Shown here piece after piece: positions 43,937 through 52,358 of a stretch of DNA of 64,000 nucleotides (its first letter is position 1; every line of letters begins with the position of its first letter). Below the pieces are notes generated by a model. The model had not been told where the DNA came from. It searched no databases and saw nothing but the letters and a program-made list of their open reading frames with translations. Origin of the DNA: Hyphomonas beringensis (GTDB lineage: Bacteria; Pseudomonadota; Alphaproteobacteria; Caulobacterales; Hyphomonadaceae); contig NZ_AWFF01000027.1 in assembly GCF_000682755.1 (NCBI RefSeq), positions 1-64,000 on the forward strand, written 5' to 3'. Both the position numbers and the translations under genes were made by a program.

Positions 43937-44620
43937 TTAAGTTGCCCGCCGGACGGATTTCCTGCGCGCCTTCTGTGCAAACATGGCCTGATCGGCAGCA
44001 GATATAAGGCTTTCCGCCACGAGCCCGGGCTGCCATTCAACGATCCCGCAAGAGGCTCCGATGTGTATTCCGGGCGAGGACTCGCCTGTTTCACGCCGCA
44101 CCACCAGCTGGTCCACCTCATGGCTGAGCTGTTCAGCCTTGCGGCGGCTGTCTTCTGCCGGGGCCTGCGCCAGAACGATACCAAATTCATCCCCGCCGAG
44201 CCGCCCGACAATGTCTGTCTCTCGCGTCAGGCGCAGCAATATTTCTGAAACCCGGATCAGAACCTCATCCCCGGCGGCGTGGCCGAAAGCATCATTGACC
44301 TGTTTGAAATTGTCGAGGTCAATATAGATCAGTGACAGCGGCGTCCGGAACCGCGCGGCCAGAGCGATCTCACGCCGTATTTCCCGCTCGAATGCTCGCC
44401 GGTTGAAGACCGGGCAAAGCGCGTCATTGTCTGCCAGGGACACAGCCTCATCCAGGGCGTCGCGCAACTGGTCCACGTCCTCCCGCAGGACCAGAACTTC
44501 ATCGCACAGAGCCTCAAGGGCCGCGCGGGTCCGCAAATCCAAGGCAGCCAGATCCACGCCCAGCACATCCAGCAGGGCGCGCCGCTCATGTGCCTGAGGA
44601 GAGTAGAGATCATCTGCCAT
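43937..44620 (-). CDS. GGDEF-domain diguanylate cyclase
   Basis: A 227-residue protein. A short helical N-terminal part (about residues 1-65, coiled-coil-like with [17 protein letters not shown]) is followed by a GGDEF domain with the active [13 protein letters not shown] and the substrate motif [19 protein letters not shown]. An inhibitory RxxD site is not evident. No EAL or sensor domain is present. It should make cyclic-di-GMP; the input signal is unknown. It is transcribed away from purE. Confidence 0.92.
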   Translation of the reverse strand: MADDLYSPQAHERRALLDVLGVDLAALDLRTRAALEALCDEVLVLREDVDQLRDALDEAVSLADNDALCPVFNRRAFEREIRREIALAARFRTPLSLIYIDLDNFKQVNDAFGHAAGDEVLIRVSEILLRLTRETDIVGRLGGDEFGIVLAQAPAEDSRRKAEQLSHEVDQLVVRRETGESSPGIHIGASCGIVEWQPGLVAESLISAADQAMFAQKARRKSVRRAT

Positions 44621-44746
44621 GGCGTAAGGTTAAGCTTTTCTTGCAGTGAGTTGAAGTCATTCCTGCGCCTTGCCCCATCATTACGGCAGTTGACGCAGCA
44701 CCCGGCTTACCTATGTTGCGCGCTTTCCAGCGGCGAGGCTTCCATC

Positions 44747-45238
44747 ATGGACACGGATTCCCCCAAGGTCGGCATTATCATGGGCAGCCAGTCTGACTGG
44801 CCCGTCATGCAGGCTGCATCCCAAATTCTCGCGGATCTGGGCGTTGCCCACGAAACGCGCATAGTTTCGGCCCACCGTACACCAGACCGCTTGGTGGAAT
44901 ATGCCAAATCAGCCAAGGGCCGCGGCCTGAAGGTCATCATTGCTGGCGCGGGCGGCGCAGCCCACCTGCCGGGTATGACCGCCTCCATGACGCCTCTGCC
45001 TGTTCTGGGCGTTCCGGTTCAGTCCAAGGCGCTGTCTGGCATGGACAGCCTGCTGTCCATTGTTCAGATGCCGCGCGGCGTTCCTGTTGGCACACTGGCC
45101 ATCGGCGAGGCTGGCGCCATGAATGCAGGGCTGATGGCAGCCTCTATTGTGGCGCTGGACGATGAGACGGTCGCCGACAAGCTGGATGCCTTCCGCCAGA
45201 AGCAAACCGACAGCGTAGGCGAGACTCCGGTTACATGA
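44747..45238 (+). CDS. purE: 5-(carboxyamino)imidazole ribonucleotide mutase PurE
   Basis: A 163-residue class I PurE converting N5-CAIR to CAIR in purine synthesis. The motifs [57 protein letters not shown] and [27 protein letters not shown] are complete. ATG 44747 has GAGG about 10 bases upstream. It overlaps purK by four bases (ATGA). Confidence 0.97.
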   Translation: MDTDSPKVGIIMGSQSDWPVMQAASQILADLGVAHETRIVSAHRTPDRLVEYAKSAKGRGLKVIIAGAGGAAHLPGMTASMTPLPVLGVPVQSKALSGMDSLLSIVQMPRGVPVGTLAIGEAGAMNAGLMAASIVALDDETVADKLDAFRQKQTDSVGETPVT

Positions 45239-46314
45239 CGATGATTGTCCCCGGCAGCACGATCGGGATATTGGGGGGCGGCCAGCTCGGCCGCATGCTG
45301 GCCGCCGCCGCGAATCAGCTGGGCTTTGACGTTCACATCTATTGCCCGGAAACAGACGCCCCGGCCTCTCGCAGTGCGCGGAAGACGTGGACAGCCGACT
45401 ATACAGACCGTGACGCCCTGCGAGAGTTTGCGGCATCCTGCGACGTGGTCACTCTGGAATTCGAGAACATCCCGGTCGAAGCCGTGGAACTCATCACGCA
45501 GACCGGTGTGCCGCTGCATCCTGGCGCCAAGTCACTCGCTGTGTCTCAGGATAGGGCCGAAGAGAAAGCCTTTCTGAACGGCATCAACATTCCAACGGCT
45601 CCCTATGAGCTGATCAACTCGGCCGAAGACATTATAAAGGCGCTGGAAAAACTCGGGACCGAGGGCATTCTGAAGACACGTCGCGACGGCTATGATGGTA
45701 AAGGCCAGGCGCGCTTGCAGGATGGCAAGGACGCAGAGAGAGCATGGGCCTCCATTGGGGAGGTCCCCGCAGTTCTGGAAGCGCGCATTCCGTTCGAGCG
45801 GGAGATATCCGTTATTGTTGCACGCTCCAGCCGCGGCGAAACAACAAGCTGGGCCCCGCCCCGCAACATCCATGAGAACGGCATTCTTTCGCGCTCCATT
45901 GCGCCCTCCGGTCTGGACCTGAAGATCGAGGCTGATGCCCGCGAGCGCGCCGTGCGCCTCATCGATGCGCTGGATCATGTCGGCGTGCTGGCGCTGGAGT
46001 TCTTTGTGCTGGAAGATGGTACGCTGCTGGCCAATGAGTTTGCGCCACGCGTGCACAATTCCGGACACTGGACGCCGGAAGCCTGCCAGACAGGGCAGTT
46101 CGAACAGCACATTCGCGCAATATGCGGCTGGCCACTGGGTGACACCCGTCGCCTGTTTGATGCAGAGATGTATAATCTGATCGGCGACGCTGGCCTGATC
46201 GATCCGGCCGGACTGCAAGCAAACGAAACACTGACGCTGTATGGCAAGCGAGACGCCCGTCCCGGCCGCAAAATGGGGCATGTCACACGCCGCCTGGCGC
46301 CCAGAAAGGACTGA
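45235..46314 (+). CDS. purK: 5-(carboxyamino)imidazole ribonucleotide synthase PurK
   Basis: A 359-residue ATP-grasp enzyme making N5-CAIR from AIR, bicarbonate and ATP. N-terminal [15 protein letters not shown]-grasp [15 protein letters not shown] and the metal site [29 protein letters not shown] are all present. It acts with PurE just upstream. This is the clearly metabolic ATP-grasp of the window, unlike the cassette protein at 1396-2355. Confidence 0.97.
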   Translation: MTMIVPGSTIGILGGGQLGRMLAAAANQLGFDVHIYCPETDAPASRSARKTWTADYTDRDALREFAASCDVVTLEFENIPVEAVELITQTGVPLHPGAKSLAVSQDRAEEKAFLNGINIPTAPYELINSAEDIIKALEKLGTEGILKTRRDGYDGKGQARLQDGKDAERAWASIGEVPAVLEARIPFEREISVIVARSSRGETTSWAPPRNIHENGILSRSIAPSGLDLKIEADARERAVRLIDALDHVGVLALEFFVLEDGTLLANEFAPRVHNSGHWTPEACQTGQFEQHIRAICGWPLGDTRRLFDAEMYNLIGDAGLIDPAGLQANETLTLYGKRDARPGRKMGHVTRRLAPRKD

Positions 46315-46318
46315 GACC

Positions 46319-47074
46319 ATGCTGCTACCTGTTTCGACCTGGCCCGATATTGAATCCTGGCTAAAGAGATCGAAAACCATTGTCGTGCCGATCGGCTCGA
46401 TGGAGCAGCACGGGCCGAATGGCTTCATCGGCACAGACGCATTGTGTCCCGAAATTATTGCCCGCCATGCAGAAAGCCTCGCGCCGGACGATATGTTGGT
46501 CGGCCCGACCTTCTCTGTCGGCTGCGCGCAGCATCATCTCGGCTTTCCGGGAACCATCACTCTGCGCCCATCCACAATGATCGCGGCCATGGCGGACTGG
46601 ACCGAAAGCCTGATGCGGCATGGCTTTGAACGCATCTACTGGCTGAATGGTCATGGCGGCAACATTGCCACGATTGAAGCCGCCTTCTCCGAGATCCACG
46701 CCCGCCGCAGCTTTGATCTGCGCGGCGCAGACAATCGCCCCGGCCTCAAGCTGAAACGCCGCGACTGGTGGGATTTCAAATCCGTCATGACGCTGTGCAA
46801 CCAGCTCTATCCTGTCGGTCATGGCAGCCACGCCACGGCGTCAGAAGTCTCCGTGACCTATTATGGCTATCCCGACCATACCCGCACGGATGTGGAAATG
46901 TCGCCGAAGATTGCGCCGAACGGCAAGATAAGCGACGCGGTTCAATATCGCCGCGACTTCCCGGATGGTCGCATCGGCTCTGACCCGACCCAGTCGAGCG
47001 TGGAAGATGGCGAGAAGATTGTGGGAGCGGCAGCCAAGGCTGTTCTGGAAGAGGTCCGCCGCTTTTCCGCCTGA
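46319..47074 (+). CDS. Creatininase-family amidohydrolase
   Basis: A 251-residue metal hydrolase of the creatininase/FAPy-deformylase fold. Metal residues lie in VVPIGSMEQHGPNGFIGTDAL, SVGCAQHHLGFPGTITL, YWLNGHGGNIATIEAAF and VGHGSHATASEVSVTYYGYP. ATG 46319 follows purK after four bases with AAAGGA about 10 bases upstream. Members include creatininase, mycofactocin MftE and FAPy deformylases, so the substrate here is uncertain. No mycofactocin genes are present. Confidence 0.88.
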   Translation: MLLPVSTWPDIESWLKRSKTIVVPIGSMEQHGPNGFIGTDALCPEIIARHAESLAPDDMLVGPTFSVGCAQHHLGFPGTITLRPSTMIAAMADWTESLMRHGFERIYWLNGHGGNIATIEAAFSEIHARRSFDLRGADNRPGLKLKRRDWWDFKSVMTLCNQLYPVGHGSHATASEVSVTYYGYPDHTRTDVEMSPKIAPNGKISDAVQYRRDFPDGRIGSDPTQSSVEDGEKIVGAAAKAVLEEVRRFSA

Positions 47075-47160
47075 CATTACGATTGCATTAGGGCCACTGG
47101 CCAGACCGGGTGAACAACGGTATCAGAAGTTTCCCCCGGACAAGGATCGTGACGCGAAGA

Positions 47161-47892
47161 ATGCTGGACATTCAGAAGCTGGTAAAATCCTTTGGCACCA
47201 AGCGTGCCGTGCAAGGTCTGTCCTTCACTGTCGAGAAGGGCACAGTGCTGGGCTTCCTTGGGCCAAATGGAGCGGGCAAGTCCACGACCATGCGCATGAT
47301 CTCAGGCGTTCTGGAGCCGGATTCCGGTGACGCGCTGATTGCAGGCAAGTCTGTCGTCTCACAGCGCCGGGAAGCCCAGGCCGCACTCGGCTATCTTCCC
47401 GAAGGCGCGCCGCTCTATGATGACATGACGCCGCCGGAATTCCTGGCTTTCATGGCCGCAGCCCGCAGTCTGCCAAAGTCAGAGCGCAAACCTGCCATTG
47501 AGCGGGCTATTGCAGATTCCCGTATTTCCACCGTCTGCGGACAAAGGATTGGTTCTCTCTCAAAAGGCTATCGCCGGCGTGTCGGCCTGGCAGGCGCCAT
47601 TCTTCATGACCCGCCTGTCCTGCTGCTGGATGAACCTACTGATGGGCTGGACCCAAACCAGAAGCGCGCGGTGCGCGCGCTCATCGCCCGTATGGCGCCG
47701 ACAAAGGCGATTGTCATCTCCACCCACACGCTGACTGAAGTGCCAGCCATGTGCACGCGCGCCATTGTCATTGACCGTGGCCGGATCGTTGCGGATGAGA
47801 CGCCGGAAGGCCTGCGCCAGCTGTCATCGGATGGCACACTGGAAGGCGCCTTTACAAAGCTGACGGATCAAGCGGAGGCCGAATCCGCATGA
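47161..47892 (+). CDS. ABC transporter ATP-binding protein (Gld/ABC-2 type)
   Basis: A 243-residue ATPase. Walker A is GPNGAGKSTTMRMI, signature is SLSKGYRRRVGLAGAI, Walker B is VLLLDEPTDGLDPNQ, and the switch His is in VISTHTLTE. ATG 47161 is the start of the domain; the open frame reaches 47110. It overlaps the permease by four bases (ATGA) and belongs to a four-gene set with a GldG-like and a DUF4340 protein. Related to GldA/F/G systems of Bacteroidetes gliding machinery, but such sets are widespread and not tied to gliding. Confidence 0.9.
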   Translation: MLDIQKLVKSFGTKRAVQGLSFTVEKGTVLGFLGPNGAGKSTTMRMISGVLEPDSGDALIAGKSVVSQRREAQAALGYLPEGAPLYDDMTPPEFLAFMAAARSLPKSERKPAIERAIADSRISTVCGQRIGSLSKGYRRRVGLAGAILHDPPVLLLDEPTDGLDPNQKRAVRALIARMAPTKAIVISTHTLTEVPAMCTRAIVIDRGRIVADETPEGLRQLSSDGTLEGAFTKLTDQAEAESA

Positions 47893-48644
47893 ACTATCTG
47901 CGCCAACAACTCGGCAGTTTCATGCCAGTCTTCCGCCGGGAAATCGGGGCGTATTATTCAACGCCCATGGCCTATGTTTTCCTGGCCGTGTTCCTTCTCG
48001 CCCTCGGCATGTTCACCTGGGAGGCCTCTGGCTTTTTCGATACCGGCACTGCGGACCTGACGCCCTTTTTTGTATGGCATCCCTGGCTATACATGATCTT
48101 CCTTCCCGCACTCGCCATGCGCCTCTGGGCGGATGAGACAAGTGCGGGGACGGATGAGCTGTTGCTCTCCCTGCCCCTTGGTATGCCGGGCTTGGTGCTG
48201 GGCAAGCTTCTGGCGGCGTGGTCTGTCGCTGGCGTCGGCCTGCTGCTGACGTTCCCGATGTGGATCACCGTGAACTTCCTGGGCGAGCCGGACAATGCCG
48301 CAATTATCCTGACCTATTTTGTCAGCTTCCTGATGGCCGGTTCATACCTGTCGATCGGCGCGGCCGTATCGGCCCTGACACGAAGCCAGGTCACCGCCTT
48401 TGTCATCAGTGTCGTCATAGCGTTCATCTTCACCGCAGCGGGATGGCCCCTCGTCCTGTCGGGCGTGAAAAGCATTTTCGGAGCGGGCTTTGCGGACCTT
48501 GTCGCGCAATTCTCCTTCCTGTCGCATTTCGAAGCAGCCCAACGCGGCGTGCTGGAATTCCGCGCCGTCCTGTTCTTCCTTGGCTTCATGGCCCTGTGGA
48601 CCATTCTGAATGGCCTTTGGGCCTCACGTCACAGGCTGGGCTAA
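47889..48644 (+). CDS. ABC-2 permease (GldF-like)
   Basis: A 251-residue membrane protein with about six helices. MPVFRREIGAYYSTPMAYVFLAVFLLALGMFTWEASGFFDTG and ADETSAGTDELLLSLPLGMPGLVLGKLLAAW are typical of GldF/NosY-like permeases. It is coupled to the ATPase by a four-base overlap, and the GldG-like gene follows after three bases. The transported substrate is unknown. Confidence 0.88.
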   Translation: MNYLRQQLGSFMPVFRREIGAYYSTPMAYVFLAVFLLALGMFTWEASGFFDTGTADLTPFFVWHPWLYMIFLPALAMRLWADETSAGTDELLLSLPLGMPGLVLGKLLAAWSVAGVGLLLTFPMWITVNFLGEPDNAAIILTYFVSFLMAGSYLSIGAAVSALTRSQVTAFVISVVIAFIFTAAGWPLVLSGVKSIFGAGFADLVAQFSFLSHFEAAQRGVLEFRAVLFFLGFMALWTILNGLWASRHRLG

Positions 48645-48647
48645 GAC

Positions 48648-50540
48648 ATGCGGGCAAAGCATTATCTCATAGCCGCCACGGCCCTGACGCTGATAATCTT
48701 CATCGCCTCCAACCTTTTGGTGCAGAAGGTGTTCACGGGCGTGCGTCTCGATTTCACCGAAAACAATCTCTACACCCTGTCAGACGCCACGAAGTCCACA
48801 CTCGACAACGTAGCCGAGCCGGTCGAGCTGACCTTCGTTTACACGCGCAGCACCGGGCAGGACTATCCCTCCATCCGCGCCTATGCAGACCGTGTGCGCG
48901 AATTGCTGCATGTCTATGAGAGCCAGTCAGGCGGCAAGGTGCGTGTCACCGAAATTGATCCCCTGCCCTTCTCGCCAGCAGAAGACGAGGCCCTTGCTGC
49001 GGGGGCCACGGCCGTCGACACGAATGGCAATGATCCGCTCTATTTCGGCATCATTGGGCGCAACTCCATTGATGATCAGCGCGTCATTCCTTTCCTGGCA
49101 CCTGATCGTGAAGTCACCCTGGAATATGATCTCACGCGCATGGTGGATCGTCTGGATGATCCGGACCCGCCGCGTGTGGGGATTCTATCCTCCCTGCCCG
49201 GCATGACCTCGCCCGGCGGTGAAGGCGGATACGCCCTTCTGCGCGATATTGGCAAATCCTTCGAGATTGTCCCCATTGCAGAAACCTTCCAATCCCTGCC
49301 GGAAGATCTGGATGTCCTGCTCGTCGCACAACCGCCGGAGCTGACCGAACGCCAAAGCTGGCTGATCGACCAGTTCATCCTGCGGCGGGGGCGGGCCGTG
49401 TTCCTCATGGACCCGGCGGCAAAAACCGTCTCAGGGGGCGGCGTTTTCTCAATGGGAGAGCCGCTGACACATGCAACGCTTGGCGCCCTGCCGAACCTGT
49501 GGGGTGTTTCCCTGTCCGAGCAGGCTGTTGCGGACGCTGCCAACGCGCTGCCTGTACCCGTGGATGCCGGGAATGGCCGCGTCGAGGAGCTGGCCCATCC
49601 CCTCTTCATCGGTATTCCGGCCGGGGACATGAATCAGGATGATCTGATTACAGCGGACCTCAGCCGCAGCATCAATTTCGGCGCACCCGGCGCGTTTGAC
49701 TCGTCTCAGCTGGGCGACGGGGCTGAATTCACGCCGCTTATCACAACCGGCCCAAGCCCATCCTTCATCGATGCCGACAAGGCCATCACTGAAATGACGC
49801 CTCAAGCGGTTCTTCGCGAATACCAGACACAACCCACAGCCCTCGTGCTGGCCGGGCGCCTTTCCGGCAAGCTGACAACCGCCTTCCCGCAAGGGGCGCC
49901 CCCTGTTGATACACCGTCCGATCCGGTTCTTGCAGAACTGGCCATGGCCGAGGCGCAAAGCGTGCCTCCACACATCGCCGAAAGCGAAACGGATGCCCAA
50001 TTGGTTCTGATTGCAGATGTCGATTTCATCTCGGATGATTTCTACATCGTGCCCGGAAACGAGATTGTCGTAGCAGACAATGGCGCGCTGGTGCTCAACG
50101 CGCTGGATGCGCTTGCTGGCGGCGGAGAATTGTCGCGACTGCGGTCCCGCGCGCCCAGCCTGCGCCCGATGACACGGATTGATGGTATGCGTGAGAAGGC
50201 GGAAGCGATCTATTTCCGCCAGCAAGCCGAACTGGAAACAAACCTCCAGACCGCTCAGGCCAGACTGGAAGAACTGCAGGCCATCGGGTCCACTGACGGT
50301 TTTTTTGCCGGGGATCTTGAAGCCGACCTGACCGATGAGGAGCGTGCAGAACTTCTGGGACTGCGCGAGAGCATTGTCGACCTCCGTCAGCGCCTGCGCG
50401 AGATCGAGCGCGATTACCGCCGCGACATTGACCAGCTTGAAGGCATGCTGAAGGCCATCAACATCTGGAGCGGGCCCCTGATTGTCGGTCTGATTGGCCT
50501 GTTTGTCTGGTATCGTCAGAAGCGGAAGGGCCGGGCATGA
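48648..50540 (+). CDS. GldG-like ABC accessory protein
   Basis: A 630-residue protein. An N-terminal helix (LIAATALTLIIFIASNLLVQKVF) is followed by a large periplasmic ABC_transp_aux/GldG-type region (ADRVRELLHVYESQSGGKVRVTEIDPLPFSPAEDEAL, VGILSSLPGM, GRAVFLMDPAAKTVS). A coiled-coil and a C-terminal helix follow (SGPLIVGLIGLFVWYRQKRKG). It is expected to work with the permease and the following DUF4340 protein. Family level is confident; substrate is not. Confidence 0.88.
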   Translation: MRAKHYLIAATALTLIIFIASNLLVQKVFTGVRLDFTENNLYTLSDATKSTLDNVAEPVELTFVYTRSTGQDYPSIRAYADRVRELLHVYESQSGGKVRVTEIDPLPFSPAEDEALAAGATAVDTNGNDPLYFGIIGRNSIDDQRVIPFLAPDREVTLEYDLTRMVDRLDDPDPPRVGILSSLPGMTSPGGEGGYALLRDIGKSFEIVPIAETFQSLPEDLDVLLVAQPPELTERQSWLIDQFILRRGRAVFLMDPAAKTVSGGGVFSMGEPLTHATLGALPNLWGVSLSEQAVADAANALPVPVDAGNGRVEELAHPLFIGIPAGDMNQDDLITADLSRSINFGAPGAFDSSQLGDGAEFTPLITTGPSPSFIDADKAITEMTPQAVLREYQTQPTALVLAGRLSGKLTTAFPQGAPPVDTPSDPVLAELAMAEAQSVPPHIAESETDAQLVLIADVDFISDDFYIVPGNEIVVADNGALVLNALDALAGGGELSRLRSRAPSLRPMTRIDGMREKAEAIYFRQQAELETNLQTAQARLEELQAIGSTDGFFAGDLEADLTDEERAELLGLRESIVDLRQRLREIERDYRRDIDQLEGMLKAINIWSGPLIVGLIGLFVWYRQKRKGRA

Positions 50541-51589
50541 GCGAGATCCGCACACGCCAACGCATGCGGCGACTACAGATCATGGCAGGCACCGCCGGGG
50601 CTCTGACGCTGCTGACCGTCATTGCCTATTCCATGGGTGGGTCGCGCACGGCCACAACCAGCCGCATGGGCAACCCGGTGATCCCGGACTTCGCCTCTAT
50701 CCGTGCCCAGGCGAGCGAAATCCGCGTGACGCTGTCAGACGAATCCTATGTTCTGGTCAACACGCTGGATGGCTGGAAAATGGGGACGGAAGATGGCTAC
50801 CCGATCCGGCCGGACCGTCTGGCGACACTCGCGACAGGCTTGGGCGAGCTGACCTGGGGCGAAGGCCGCACGCGCGATCCCGACAAGCTGAACCGGATTG
50901 GCCTGGGAGACCCGCGCGATGGTGGAACTGGCGCCTTGGTTGAGATTATTGACGAAGATGGCAAGACCGAAGCGTCCCTGATTACCGGCCGAAAGGGCGA
51001 CCATGTCTATGGCCGTCTGCCAGGCGAGGAACAGGCTTTTCAGGTGAAAGGCGATCTTCCCCCACTCTACAATCATGATGCCTGGCTCGATTTTGACATC
51101 CTGGAAATCAATTCCGACGCCATTTCCGCCGTGCGAATCTATGATTCCATGGGCGAGAGCCTGTACCTGCAGCGCTCTGTCGGCACCAGTGATCGCAGCT
51201 TTGTACCGGGACCGCCCTATCAGGATTTCAAACTGGTGAGCCGGATTGCCGCCTCAACACCCGCTTTGGCGCTGACCCGGTTCGCTCCGATTGGCGTCAA
51301 ACCCGCGAGCAAGCTCGAGACCCGCCCTGTCGCGCGCCACATCACCGAAACACATGATGGACTGGAAGTGGATGTCTCTGCCTATCGCGAACCCGACGGG
51401 TACTTCATCACTCTGCGCGCCATTGAGGCTGGCGAAGGCGCCCAGCGTGGCAGCACCATCAATGACAAGGCCGATGGCTGGGCGTTTCAGTTGTCGGAAT
51501 ATGACTGGAAAGAATTCACGCCGCGCGTCTCTTCTATCGTACGCCCGCCTCTTATGGCTTTAGACAGCGAACAGCCAACGCAACCCTGA
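50537..51589 (+). CDS. DUF4340 protein
   Basis: A 350-residue protein with an N-terminal helix (LQIMAGTAGALTLLTVIAYSM) and a DUF4340 region rich in short strands, including VLVNTLDGWKMGTEDGYPIRPDRLATLATGLGELTWGEGRTRDPDKLNRIGL. It overlaps the GldG-like gene by four bases and closes the ABC set. DUF4340 proteins almost always accompany GldG-type transporters; their function is unknown. It converges on the DUF1223 gene with adjacent stop codons. Confidence 0.85.
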   Translation: MSEIRTRQRMRRLQIMAGTAGALTLLTVIAYSMGGSRTATTSRMGNPVIPDFASIRAQASEIRVTLSDESYVLVNTLDGWKMGTEDGYPIRPDRLATLATGLGELTWGEGRTRDPDKLNRIGLGDPRDGGTGALVEIIDEDGKTEASLITGRKGDHVYGRLPGEEQAFQVKGDLPPLYNHDAWLDFDILEINSDAISAVRIYDSMGESLYLQRSVGTSDRSFVPGPPYQDFKLVSRIAASTPALALTRFAPIGVKPASKLETRPVARHITETHDGLEVDVSAYREPDGYFITLRAIEAGEGAQRGSTINDKADGWAFQLSEYDWKEFTPRVSSIVRPPLMALDSEQPTQP

Positions 51590-52240
51590 TCAGGGCTTGA
51601 CCACCAGCGTCTCCAGCACGGGGCCAAACCCCGCTTCCTGAACGATGATGGCACAGCCGGATTCACAATGCGGCTTGTTCAGTTGAACATCATTGCCAAG
51701 CCATGGGCCGAGAGCGGAAACACGGGTGACGGGATGCACCATATTTGTCGTATTCGCCGCGCCAGAGAGATAATCCACGAGCCAGATATCAGTCAGCCCC
51801 GGCGCCGTGCCTGATAGCAGGATCTTGTCGCCTTTTACGGTCAACTTCACATCCGTGTCCGGACGCTCAGAAGCCTTTTCAAGCGCCTTTTTGACATAGG
51901 AGCGCTTGCTGCCAACACATTGCTCGACACCGTCATAGACAGTCTGGGGCGTATACGGCCCGCGCAGATGGAAGCGGTCGACATAACCACGCTGGCGTTC
52001 CTTGGACTCCACCATCGCCATGGGGTCCTTGTCGCCGAGATAGTCCCAGTAATCGACAGACCAGGTCAGGATCAGGACGTCATCATGCTCAGCATCAAGC
52101 GCCTTCAGCACTTTGTGCGCCTTCGGGCAGACGCGGCAGTTCTGTGAGGCGAACAGCTCGACAAGCACGGGCTCCTCAGCCGCCGCGACGGGCATCAGGC
52201 CAATAAAGGCCAGAATGAGAGAGACCAGAATGCGTTTCAT
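51590..52240 (-). CDS. DUF1223 thioredoxin-like exported protein
   Basis: A 216-residue protein with a signal peptide (MKRILVSLILAFIGLMPVAAAEE). The mature part begins VLVELFASQNCRVCPKAHKVLKAL, a thioredoxin-like CxxC where the second Cys pairs inside CRVC. DDVLILTWSVDYWDYLGDKDP and YTPQTVYDGVEQCVGSK are typical of DUF1223. Location would be periplasmic; a redox role is suggested by the fold but not shown. Confidence 0.88.
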   Translation of the reverse strand: MKRILVSLILAFIGLMPVAAAEEPVLVELFASQNCRVCPKAHKVLKALDAEHDDVLILTWSVDYWDYLGDKDPMAMVESKERQRGYVDRFHLRGPYTPQTVYDGVEQCVGSKRSYVKKALEKASERPDTDVKLTVKGDKILLSGTAPGLTDIWLVDYLSGAANTTNMVHPVTRVSALGPWLGNDVQLNKPHCESGCAIIVQEAGFGPVLETLVVKP

Positions 52241-52299
52241 GAGGATCATTTATAAGGCCAGACCTGCTGCTGAAACAGTCACAGGGATGTGAGCGCTGT

Positions 52300-52332
52300 A
52301 AAAAAGCCCCCACAGCACATGCTGCAGGGGCC
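52300..52332 (-). terminator. Terminator of acnA
   Basis: An imperfect GC-rich stem (GGCCCCTGCAGCA / TGTGGGGGC) is followed on the minus strand by six T (52305-52300), about 27 bases after the acnA stop. Confidence 0.7.
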
Positions 52333-52358
52333 TTTCAAAATCATGAAACCCTTTGGGA

